Positions 6,287 to 12,662 of a stretch of DNA of 12,664 nt are shown here, piece by piece. The notes beneath the pieces were generated by a model. It was not told where the DNA came from. It saw only the letters and a program-made list of their open reading frames with translations, and did no database searches. The stretch comes from JBLHGU01 sp047615875. Its GTDB lineage: Bacteria; Pseudomonadota; Gammaproteobacteria; Arenicellales; CAJQKF01. The stretch is taken from assembly GCA_047615875.1 (NCBI GenBank), contig JBLHGU010000141.1, positions 1 to 12,664 of the forward strand. The letters run 5' to 3'. A program made the translations under genes and the position numbers. How positions within the stretch are numbered: position 1 is the first letter of the stretch; every line of letters begins with the position of its first letter.

Positions 6287-7864
6287 ATGAGTACATCAGC
6301 AATAGGATTCAAAATACGCCAGCAGCGCAAGGAAATGCGTATCACCCAGGCTGCCCTGGCTAAAGAAATTGGCATTTCTGCATCTTATTTAAATCTGATA
6401 GAAGCAAATAAACGATCGGTCGCTGGTGCTCTGCTAAATAGAATTGCCCACACTCTGAAAATGGAAGTGGACGATCTCAGTGGCATTCAGGAGCGTCGAA
6501 TCAGTGATGATCTTCGTGAGATTCCAACGGAACCCTTATTGCGCCATTTCGGTCTGGCACCGGGCATCGCCGACGAGTTGGTCGCTCGCTACCCAGACTG
6601 GGCACGCGCTATTCTGACTCTGTATCGCGCCTACCTAGATAATAGCCAAATGATTGCAGCTCTAACTGATCGACTGAGCAAAGACCCTACCCTGCAACAA
6701 TCTGTTCACCAGATGCTCACCCACATCACCTCGATTCGGTCAACATCAGAAATTCTCAAGGAAGAGGAAGAATTAACATCGCGAGAAATCAGACATTTTC
6801 ACAACACACTGAATAGCGAAAGCGCAGATCTTTCAGCCGTGGCCCAAAAACTGGTTTCCTTTCTCGACCAGCAGCATGTCGAACATGAGTCTCTCAGCCC
6901 TGCGGAAGAGGTGGATGAATTTATAATTGGTCAACGAAACTGGTTCCCACAACTGGAATCCGCAGCGGACGACCTGCATAAGAAACTTATAAATATTAAG
7001 CAAAACAATCTTGACGGAGCACTGGAAGAATTCCTGTTGGAGGAATTCTCTACTCGCGTGTGTTATCCAGACTTTGATGACATGGAAAACAGGACTTACC
7101 GGAATCTAAGTAGTTATAACAAAAAGCTTAATGAACTGACGATACTGCCGACAGCACCATCGACCACAAAGACTTTCCAGCTAGCTCAGCTTGCGACTCA
7201 ATTAAACTGCAAAGAAATCTTGACGCAGCTTACCGCGGACAGTCGTTTAAGCACGCTTGAAGCACGAAACCGAGCTGAGCATGCATTGAGCGCCTATATC
7301 GCGGGCGCAATATTGATGCCCTACGACGAATTTCTTGATGCAGCCACATCGTGTCGATATGACATTGATCGCCTCTCTCAACAATTCAAGGTCAGCTTTG
7401 AGCAAGTTTGTCACAGGCTGGTTTCTTTGCGAGACCCAAACCGCGAGGGCATCCCGTTTGCCTTACTCCGGGTTGATCCATCCGGGCATATTACCAAGCG
7501 CTTTCCGCTGTACGGCTTCCCCCTACCTCGCTATGGCCACGGTTGTCCTTTATGGGTGGTCTTCTCGACCTTTCAATCACCGCAGAAAGTGGTTCGGCAG
7601 TTAGGCGAATTTCCAGGCGGCAGCCGATTTTTGATGTTGGCAAAGTCTGTAATTAAGCACGCCGATTCGTTTACGCAAAGGCCACTGCACTATTCCATTA
7701 TGCTGGCCTGCAACGAACTTCACGCTGATAAGACAATCTATGTAGAGGGTTTGCAACTCAACAGCCCTGCCCTGATTGACAGGGTTGGGCCGGGCTGCCG
7801 TCTATGCGATCGAAACACTTGCCAACATAGACAGGAATCCCACGTCCTCGCAGTGGCCGATTAA
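6287..7864 (+). CDS. XRE-family transcriptional regulator of the short-chain fatty acid type (HTH, DHp-like segment, degenerate IrrE-like region, DUF2083-like C-terminus)
   Basis: DNA-binding regulator, 525 residues. An XRE helix-turn-helix occupies residues about 7-62 (RITQAALAKEIGISASYLNLIEANKR). Residues 330-380 (EHALSAYIAGAILMPYDEF, SFEQVCHRLVSL) match the IrrE/ImmA-like part of RamB/MccR/PrpR-type regulators, but no HExxH zinc site is visible. The C-terminus (GFPLPRYGHGCPLW and CRLCDRNTCQHR, 504-515) is the Cys-containing domain of that family, whose members respond to acyl-CoA or short-chain acid metabolism and may bind a metal cluster. Residues 136-195 resemble a histidine-kinase DHp domain. 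An in-frame stop at 6266 and no other start fix the ATG at 6287; no Shine-Dalgarno is visible, so translation may be leaderless or weak. The 66-nt gap to the receiver gene suggests a shared operon or functional link. Confidence 0.88.
   Translation: MSTSAIGFKIRQQRKEMRITQAALAKEIGISASYLNLIEANKRSVAGALLNRIAHTLKMEVDDLSGIQERRISDDLREIPTEPLLRHFGLAPGIADELVARYPDWARAILTLYRAYLDNSQMIAALTDRLSKDPTLQQSVHQMLTHITSIRSTSEILKEEEELTSREIRHFHNTLNSESADLSAVAQKLVSFLDQQHVEHESLSPAEEVDEFIIGQRNWFPQLESAADDLHKKLINIKQNNLDGALEEFLLEEFSTRVCYPDFDDMENRTYRNLSSYNKKLNELTILPTAPSTTKTFQLAQLATQLNCKEILTQLTADSRLSTLEARNRAEHALSAYIAGAILMPYDEFLDAATSCRYDIDRLSQQFKVSFEQVCHRLVSLRDPNREGIPFALLRVDPSGHITKRFPLYGFPLPRYGHGCPLWVVFSTFQSPQKVVRQLGEFPGGSRFLMLAKSVIKHADSFTQRPLHYSIMLACNELHADKTIYVEGLQLNSPALIDRVGPGCRLCDRNTCQHRQESHVLAVAD
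6689..6871 (+). other. DHp-like segment inside the regulator (residues 135-195)
   Basis: The segment aligns without gaps to the HisKA helices of the kinase encoded at 8522-11242: HQMLTHITSIRS against HEVRTPMTSIRS, then a shared EIL, R-x-F and ES-x-x-L pattern. I count 19 identities in 58 columns. His141 (codon 6707-6709) sits on the kinase's phosphoacceptor His686. The acidic residue after the His is Gln here, and the Pro of the H-box is His. There is no ATPase domain in the protein. Confidence 0.5.
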
Positions 7865-7930
7865 CGAGCCCCTTTCGATAGCGATCTATAACTGATACAT
7901 TAGAAATATCTTATTTAGGGGGAGATACCA

Positions 7931-8299
7931 TTGGCAAAACGAGTCTTAATTGCCGAGGATGAACCACATATTGTTGAATCGCTTAGTTTCATCCTGCAAC
8001 GTGCTGGCTTCGAGGTCAAAACCGTAACTGACGGCAATCTGGTTATGAGCCACATTAAAGAGCTTAAACCTGACGCCATAATTCTCGACCTGATGCTGCC
8101 CGGACAAACCGGATATCAAATTCTTAAGAGTTTACGAGCTAACGAGGAGATAAGTCAGCTTAAGGTATTGATGTTGACCGCAAAAGGTCAGGATCAAGAT
8201 CGCCAAACAGCCGAACAACTGGGTGTGGATGCTTTTATAACTAAGCCTTTTTCAAATAAAGAGGTTGTCGACTGTATTCGCGATCTCACTTCTGACTAA
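7931..8299 (+). CDS. Stand-alone response regulator receiver (REC) protein
   Basis: Cytoplasmic phosphoacceptor protein of 122 residues consisting of the receiver domain alone, with no output domain. Acidic pocket Glu9-Asp10, phosphoacceptor Asp53 (IILDLMLPG), switch Thr83 (LMLTAK) and Lys105-Pro106 (ITKPF) are all present, so it should be phosphorylatable. The start is TTG at 7931, supported by GGGGGAG upstream and by the conserved beginning AKRVLIAEDE. It lies 66 nt after the regulator gene and 3 nt before the small membrane protein, and its kinase is almost certainly the fusion at 8522. Related acetate-switch systems (CrbS/CrbR) use a receiver with a LuxR-type DNA-binding domain; here the output must be through another protein. 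Confidence 0.92.
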   Translation: MAKRVLIAEDEPHIVESLSFILQRAGFEVKTVTDGNLVMSHIKELKPDAIILDLMLPGQTGYQILKSLRANEEISQLKVLMLTAKGQDQDRQTAEQLGVDAFITKPFSNKEVVDCIRDLTSD

Positions 8300-8302
8300 G
8301 TT

Positions 8303-8500
8303 ATGGGCAGGCTTCTTGAATCAACAGTAACTCTGCTTTGTGTTGGTATTGTTCTACTCATGCCACCGGTGTCATCCATATTTAATTCCATAGCACCTAT
8401 TCTCGGCGTACCCGTCGTGGTTGTATATATTTTTGGTGTTTGGTTGTTGCTGGTGGTTGGTAGCATTTTGCTCGCTTCACTATCCAGGCGATCTGAATAG
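8303..8500 (+). CDS. Small two-helix membrane protein, probable symporter-associated subunit (DUF3311-like)
   Basis: A 65-residue protein with two hydrophobic helices (about residues 7-22 and 35-58) joined by PPVSSIFNSIAPILGVPVV, and a basic C-terminal tail (LSRRSE). Small proteins with Pro-Pro, Asn, Pro and Gly-x-Pro in the connecting loop and a Trp in helix two accompany many SSS-family symporters (DUF3311/DUF485 types). The position, 3 nt after the receiver gene and 21 nt before the symporter-kinase, supports a role in assembly or gating of that transporter module. The family assignment is by overall appearance only. No good ribosome-binding site precedes its ATG beyond coupling to the receiver stop. 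Confidence 0.65.
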   Translation: MGRLLESTVTLLCVGIVLLMPPVSSIFNSIAPILGVPVVVVYIFGVWLLLVVGSILLASLSRRSE

Positions 8501-8521
8501 GCGTTGCGTGGCAACTAGACA

Positions 8522-11242
8522 ATGACGTTAACAACTAATCTAGTCCTCTTCATTGCCCTCGCCTATGTCGCACTACTGTTTTTACTTGCCTACATCAGCG
8601 ATAGAGCATCTGAGAAGGCCGGTAGAAACCTGCTCCATTCTCCATGGATTTATACCCTATCCATATCGGTATACTGCACTTCCTGGACATTTTATGGAGC
8701 AGTAGGGTCTGCTGTTAGAAATGGTCTTGAATTCATTACCATTTACCTGGGTCCAACCCTGGTTTTTGTTGGCTGGTGGTTTCTGTTACGCAAGCTCGTA
8801 CGCATCGGACAAGTTCATCGAATCACTTCAATTGCCGATCTAATATCATCACGTTTCGGTAAGAGCACAACCATAGCCGCCCTGGTTACGGTAATCGCTG
8901 TTGTCGCATCAACACCCTACATATCTCTGCAACTCAAGGCCGTTACGACCAGCTTTTATGTTGTGAGCAACTTCACGCAAACCGGTCTATTAGGAAGTTC
9001 ACAAGCTGCCGGAGAGATAACCACGGGATTTTGGGTAGCCGTGGCAATGGCCGCATTTACCATCTTGTTTGGAACCCGAAACCTTGATGCCAATGAACAA
9101 AACCCCGGCGTTGTCGCGGCCATTGCTTTTGAGGCACTGATCAAACTTATCGCAATTATTGCGGTGGGCAGTTTCGTCGTATTTGGCATAGCCGGTGGAG
9201 TAGAAAATACCTTTAATCTACCCTCTTCTAAGGAAGTACTAGACCGTGAAGGTGTTTTTGGCGCTCGTTGGTTTTCCCTGATGGTCCTTTCGGCAATAGC
9301 CGTTGTTTGCCTGCCCAGACAATTCCAGGTAACCGTTGTCGAAAATACGGATCCATCCCACCTACGAACGGCTTCCTGGGCGTTTCCTCTTTATCTGCTT
9401 TTGATCAGTTTGTTTGTGTTACCCATTGCGATAGTGGGTTTGGCAGAAATGCCAGTCGGCTCCGATCCAGACATGTTCGTTTTGACCTTACCCCTGTCGC
9501 GGGGCCAGGATGCCCTGGCTATGTTCGTATTTATTGGAGGCTTTTCTTCCGCAACCTCAATGGTTATCGTTGCCAGCATCGCGTTATCTATCATGCTGTC
9601 AAATCACATTGTCGTACCAATGGCACTTCGATACACCAATCTCTCCCCGGATGCCAGTGGTGACATCAAAAAGCTGATTCTTACCAGTCGTCGAATTAGT
9701 ATTGCGGTGGTTCTTTTACTTGGTTATCTCTACTTTTACTTTAGCACTCACTCCGACGCTTTAGCCTCAATCGGTCTTATCGCGTTTACCGGAGTGGCAC
9801 AATTTTTCCCGGCCCTTGTATTGGGTATATTCTGGCGTCGAGCAACTGGATCGGGTGTGGTGGCAGGATTAAGCGCGGGATTTTTTATATGGATTTACAC
9901 ACTCTATATGCCCAGCTTTCAATCATCATCACCGATGATTCAGGAACTGGTCAGAGAGGGTCTATTTGGCTGGAGCTTACTTAAGCCCCAGGCTTTACTG
10001 GGCATGACAGACTGGGACCCGTTAGTTCACGCCATCGCCTGGAGCCTGTGCGCTAACAGTATACTGATTGTACTGGTGTCTATGTGGACCCGACCAGAAC
10101 CCCTTGAGCGTCTTCAAGGCGCCTTATTTGTTGATGTTTTCCGCAACTCGCCCGTTGATGGACCACACGTTATTCAAAGACAGGCTGCAACCAAGGATCT
10201 ATACATCCTAGCCCAGCGAATACTCGGCCCAGTCCAGGCCCACCAACTGTTTACCGAACATGGCACCGGCAGCGAGAAGCTGGAAACAAGGCCACCACCA
10301 GACGCACGTTTTATCGCTCATATAGAACGTCGCCTCGCAGGCACCATTGGTGCCGCCACCGCAAGAACACTCGTGTCACAAATAGCCACCGGCGAGACCA
10401 TCAGTCTGGATGAAATTATCAAACTGGTAGATGAGACACACCAGGCAGTCGAATACAGCCATCGGCTTGAAGCGCAGTCAGCCCAACTGAAGGAAACAGC
10501 AGGCAAATTACAGAAGGCCTACGAACGCTTACAGCTCCACGACCAGCAGAAAGACGAATTTCTTAGCCAGGTAAGTCATGAGGTTCGCACACCGATGACA
10601 TCCATTCGCTCATTCGCAGAGATACTGCTGGATGGTGAGCGACTCAATGATGAAGATGCCAGACGCTTCATTGGCATAATTCATGAGGAAAGCATCCGAT
10701 TAACCAGATTGTTGGATGAAATACTGGAAATCAATTATCTGGAAGAAGGTCAACATCGTATGGCCAATGTAGCCATCTATCCGGAAATCGTTCTCAACCG
10801 GGCGGTTGAATCAATTCGAGGATTGGCATCCCAGGAGGGCATACGAATACAAATGAACGACCGGGTGGAGTCCGCCATAGTGATGGGTGACTCAGACCGA
10901 CTGCATCAAGTAATTATCAACCTGCTTAACAATGCAATTAAATATAACACCACGACTGACCCGTTTATAACCGTCAGCAGTGAAATTCAGAAGTCTCATT
11001 TTCTACTAAAAATTCGTGATAACGGACCGGGTGTTGAGGAGCCGGAAAACATCTTCGAAAAGTTCACCCGTGGTCGTGGCCTGAGCGGTCGAGGCTCTAC
11101 TGGAAGCGGACTGGGCTTGCCCATAAGTCGTGAGATAATCCGTCGTATGAATGGCGAACTTTCTTTGGTCGATGCTGTAAATACAGGTGCATGCTTTCAG
11201 ATAGACCTGCCGCTTGCCGATAGCTCTGAAAAGCCGGGTTAG
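8522..11242 (+). CDS. Sodium/solute symporter-STAC-histidine kinase fusion (CbrA/CrbS-type sensor)
   Basis: Inner-membrane sensor kinase of 906 residues. Residues 1 to about 525 form an SSS (SLC5-like) transporter with about 13 helices (YTLSISVYCTSWTFYGAVGS, FGTRNLDANEQNPG, VVCLPRQFQVTVVEN). Residues about 559-640 match the STAC linker (LYILAQRILGPVQAHQLF; ERRLAGTIGAATARTLV near 602). A coiled coil (about 640-675) leads to HisKA with phosphoacceptor His686 (VSHEVRTPMTSIRS) and an HATPase domain: N-box from Asp790 (RLHQVIINLLNNAIKYN), G1 DNGPGV at 833, G2 GSGLGLP from 861. No PAS or receiver domain is fused. Relatives control use of amino acids (CbrA) or acetate (CrbS), coupling substrate passage to phosphorylation. 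The kinase and receiver genes are co-oriented and nearly contiguous. Which ligand it senses cannot be read from the sequence. Confidence 0.93.
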   Translation: MTLTTNLVLFIALAYVALLFLLAYISDRASEKAGRNLLHSPWIYTLSISVYCTSWTFYGAVGSAVRNGLEFITIYLGPTLVFVGWWFLLRKLVRIGQVHRITSIADLISSRFGKSTTIAALVTVIAVVASTPYISLQLKAVTTSFYVVSNFTQTGLLGSSQAAGEITTGFWVAVAMAAFTILFGTRNLDANEQNPGVVAAIAFEALIKLIAIIAVGSFVVFGIAGGVENTFNLPSSKEVLDREGVFGARWFSLMVLSAIAVVCLPRQFQVTVVENTDPSHLRTASWAFPLYLLLISLFVLPIAIVGLAEMPVGSDPDMFVLTLPLSRGQDALAMFVFIGGFSSATSMVIVASIALSIMLSNHIVVPMALRYTNLSPDASGDIKKLILTSRRISIAVVLLLGYLYFYFSTHSDALASIGLIAFTGVAQFFPALVLGIFWRRATGSGVVAGLSAGFFIWIYTLYMPSFQSSSPMIQELVREGLFGWSLLKPQALLGMTDWDPLVHAIAWSLCANSILIVLVSMWTRPEPLERLQGALFVDVFRNSPVDGPHVIQRQAATKDLYILAQRILGPVQAHQLFTEHGTGSEKLETRPPPDARFIAHIERRLAGTIGAATARTLVSQIATGETISLDEIIKLVDETHQAVEYSHRLEAQSAQLKETAGKLQKAYERLQLHDQQKDEFLSQVSHEVRTPMTSIRSFAEILLDGERLNDEDARRFIGIIHEESIRLTRLLDEILEINYLEEGQHRMANVAIYPEIVLNRAVESIRGLASQEGIRIQMNDRVESAIVMGDSDRLHQVIINLLNNAIKYNTTTDPFITVSSEIQKSHFLLKIRDNGPGVEEPENIFEKFTRGRGLSGRGSTGSGLGLPISREIIRRMNGELSLVDAVNTGACFQIDLPLADSSEKPG

Positions 11243-11261
11243 ACCAGAAAATAGAAGATAA

Positions 11262-11282
11262 AGCCCTTGGGGTTCTTTCTTT
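11262..11282 (+). terminator. Possible weak terminator after the kinase gene
   Basis: AGCCC (11262-11266) can pair with GGGUU (11270-11274) around a 3-nt loop, with one G-U pair, and is followed by a pyrimidine-rich run (CTTTCTTT). The stem is short, so termination efficiency is doubtful, but the place, 20 nt after the stop codon, is right. Confidence 0.35.
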
Positions 11283-11430
11283 ATGATAGCAATCAAGATG
11301 ATTCTAGAAGCTATAGAGGAATAAAGTGTAAATGTTCAGACTCAGTTAAAAATAAGACTAAATTGAGATTCTCCCAAATAACTCACTGGCAGAATAGTAT
11401 TACTCATAGCGCTCATAGTTTGACTTTTAG
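11283..11430. other. AT-rich intergenic stretch with no assignable gene
   Basis: No credible coding frame, RNA gene or mobile-element end was recognised here. It contains a short direct repeat, CTCATAG-cg-CTCATAG (11404-11419), and TCATAG/CTATGA arms (11413-11418 and 11430-11435) that reach the broken end of the adjacent intron remnant. These may be traces of the event that removed the intron's 3' half, or chance. Confidence 0.4.
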
Positions 11431-11520
11431 CTATGACTCTTTAACCCAAGACTGCTCAGCCTTCGCTTTTACATATATCTTCCTTCTCAGATCTTGCAGA
11501 CTAATAGACGCCGTTGTCAT
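11431..11520 (-). pseudogene. N-terminal remnant of a group II intron reverse transcriptase/maturase
   Basis: The minus-strand frame starts at ATG 11520 and reads MTTASISLQDLRRKIYVKAK, then AEQSW, then VKES and a stop. The part up to Trp matches the conserved start of a well-populated group II intron maturase family, in which I recall SW being followed by RFWGLYVHVCK. Here similarity stops right after the Trp codon (11446-11448), so the gene is cut near 11446 and almost the whole protein (RT, X and any later domains) is missing. A GAGGT element lies upstream of the ATG. This family has a different N-terminus from the one I associate with the maturase at 12069-12662, implying two unrelated introns. 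Confidence 0.75.
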
Positions 11521-12004
11521 TGCATCTCTACCTCACCTTTTTGTTAGAAGAATTATCATTAGCAGGGCCCCTTCACTCCACAGACGTTACTCTGTATCAA
11601 CGCTACTACGAACCCATCCGCCACCCTCCCACCTTCGTTCGATTTCCCAGTACTACTGGTTATACGAACTACCTTGCTCCAGCCATTTCTGCCTGGGGTG
11701 AGTAGGGCTTCTCCAGTTCCTGTGCATGCCCTTGTCAACGTGCCGTCGCTTCCACTCCGCCGGGGCGATTAATCGTATCAGCCAGTCTTCGATTAATCGT
11801 ACAGCCTTCACCCTACGGATGTAGGCTCGGCCCCCGGGGTATTCACTTTCGGAGCCACTTTTACGTTCATTTTCATTACGGCCCGCTGACTCGCAACCAC
11901 CCTTTAGGTGGCTTTGTCGATAGGCTTCATGGTCTGGGTTTCCCGCCACCATGCTATCCAAGCTACAAGATTCTAGCTTCTATCTTGGCGGGACTTCGCC
12001 CCAC
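11521..12004 (-). ncRNA. Group II intron ribozyme 5' region (domains I-IV, partial)
   Basis: This 484-nt stretch has the look of group II domain I RNA and no real gene. Recognisable conserved blocks on the minus strand are GAAGCCTATCGA (11917-11928), GCGAGTCAG (11885-11893) and AACGTAAAAGTGGCTCCGA (11850-11868); I recall these from introns carrying the KAKAEPSW-type maturase. Stems are plentiful: GUGGGGC-GAA-GUCCCGC at the 5' end, UCCCGCC with GGCGGGA closing a larger arm, CCACC/GGUGG, CCUAC-AUCC-GUAGG, and a 10-bp hairpin from two palindromes. An open frame at 11653-11961 within it is a by-product of this structure. Assignment rests on remembered family resemblance and visible folding; a covariance-model search would settle it. 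Confidence 0.65.
11766..11799 (-). repeat. Twin palindromic decamers CGATTAATCG forming a hairpin
   Basis: CGATTAATCG occurs at 11766-11775 and again at 11790-11799. Each copy is a perfect palindrome, so the two pair with each other as a 10-bp stem around a 14-nt loop. It sits inside the intron's structured 5' region and is best read as one of its stems. As DNA it would also resemble a paired protein-binding site, but nothing else supports that. Confidence 0.6.
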
Positions 12005-12031
12005 TGAACATGCCAGATTTATCTGGACACA

Positions 12032-12065
12032 CATCCGTACGTGAATCTCTCGATTCATACGGCTC
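12032..12065 (-). ncRNA. Group II intron domain V
   Basis: The minus strand starts GAGCCGTATG, continues AATC-GAGA-GATT and ends CACGTACGGATG: the catalytic AGC triad, the CCGUA/UACGG helix, a 2-nt bulge region and a GNRA (GAGA) tetraloop on a GAAUC/GAUUC stem. It begins 3 nt after the maturase stop. One oddity: opposite the triad the strand reads GGAUG where GGUUC is usual, so the G of the triad faces A instead of U and the bottom pair is G-G. Confidence 0.88.
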
Positions 12066-12068
12066 CTG

Positions 12069-12662
12069 TTAACCAGCCACTCTAGGATACATAAAGCGCC
12101 AGTGTACAAAGTCATCTGGATGGTGGATAAAATACTGCCGTATCCACGCCCATGCACGACGACGATGCCCACGTAGCTTCTTATACTTCTTCATAGCCCA
12201 ACGGCCAAGACGTAAATCAAGACGATTAAACAACCTCGACAACGCCGATTTATTCACCCACCCAAAGTAATTTATCCAACCTCTAAGAACCGGATTAAAT
12301 ATCCGACCCAATTCAGCTAAGGACTTGTCACTTCGTCTATGCAAATGCCATCGGCGTATCACCAACCCCATACGTTTCAGGGCTGACCGACTCACCGCTG
12401 GATTGAATCCAACAAACCGCTTACCGGTCTTTGGACTCCGAGCCAAGCGAGGTCGGAAGGTGAAACCCAGAAAGTCAAAACTAGTATGTTCGAACTCTCC
12501 ACGACGCTTATCGTCTTTACAGTACACAACTTTCGTCTTGTTCGGATGAAGCATCAAACCACAGTCTTTAAAGCGGTTTTCTACCGACATTAAAAATGCC
12601 TTCGCTTCGGTTTCTGATCGACAGTGGCAAACTAGTCGAGTCGCCCAGCGGAACCACCCCGC
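12069..12662 (-). CDS. ltrA: Group II intron reverse transcriptase/maturase, C-terminal part
   Basis: Intron-encoded protein that reverse-transcribes the intron and aids its splicing; only the last 197 residues are in the window and the frame stays open to the right edge. Visible parts: end of the RT domain (VCHCRSETEAKAF, then CGLMLHPNKTKVVYCKDDKRRG, FDFLGFTFRPR), then the maturase X domain (FNPVLRGWINYFG, WAMKKYKKLRGHRRRA, DDFVHWRF). It ends without an HNH endonuclease, as in endonuclease-less lineages. An internal Met at 12590 is not the true start, because conserved sequence continues upstream of it. Where family members have F-R-Y-A-D-D-x-V, codons 12653-12630 read FRWATRLV: the two catalytic Asp are Thr-Arg. 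The enzyme is therefore probably inactive unless the sequence is in error at this edge. Confidence 0.9.
   Translation of the reverse strand, partial: AGWFRWATRLVCHCRSETEAKAFLMSVENRFKDCGLMLHPNKTKVVYCKDDKRRGEFEHTSFDFLGFTFRPRLARSPKTGKRFVGFNPAVSRSALKRMGLVIRRWHLHRRSDKSLAELGRIFNPVLRGWINYFGWVNKSALSRLFNRLDLRLGRWAMKKYKKLRGHRRRAWAWIRQYFIHHPDDFVHWRFMYPRVAG

Larger units (their letters stand above)
11446..12004 (-). mobile_element. 5' part of a second group II intron, truncated inside its maturase gene
   Basis: Reading the minus strand from about 12004 (GUGGGGC, close to the GUGYG group II 5' end), the segment passes through domain I-like structured RNA into the maturase start at 11520 and ends near 11446. 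Everything 3' of that (most of the maturase, domains V and VI) is absent, so it cannot splice or move by itself. Because reverse transcription starts at an intron's 3' end, loss of the 3' half points to a later deletion or recombination and not to incomplete insertion. The 5' boundary is an estimate. Confidence 0.65.

Noticed and set aside
7141..7430. Zinc-peptidase (IrrE/ImmA HExxH) activity in the regulator
   Set aside because: The region resembles the IrrE-like domain but contains no HExxH motif, so catalysis is not supported.
11404..11419. CRISPR or integron-type repeat
   Set aside because: Only a single pair of 7-bp repeats 2 bp apart; no array, spacers or integrase.
11267..11701. 144-residue open frame on the plus strand
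   Set aside because: It runs antisense to the intron remnant and across the AT-rich spacer. The composition is not protein-like and no start signal is present.
11653..11961. 102-residue open frame on the minus strand
   Set aside because: It lies inside the structured 5' region of a group II intron, is rich in Arg/Ser/Gly without domain-like pattern, and is of the kind often mis-annotated as a hypothetical protein.
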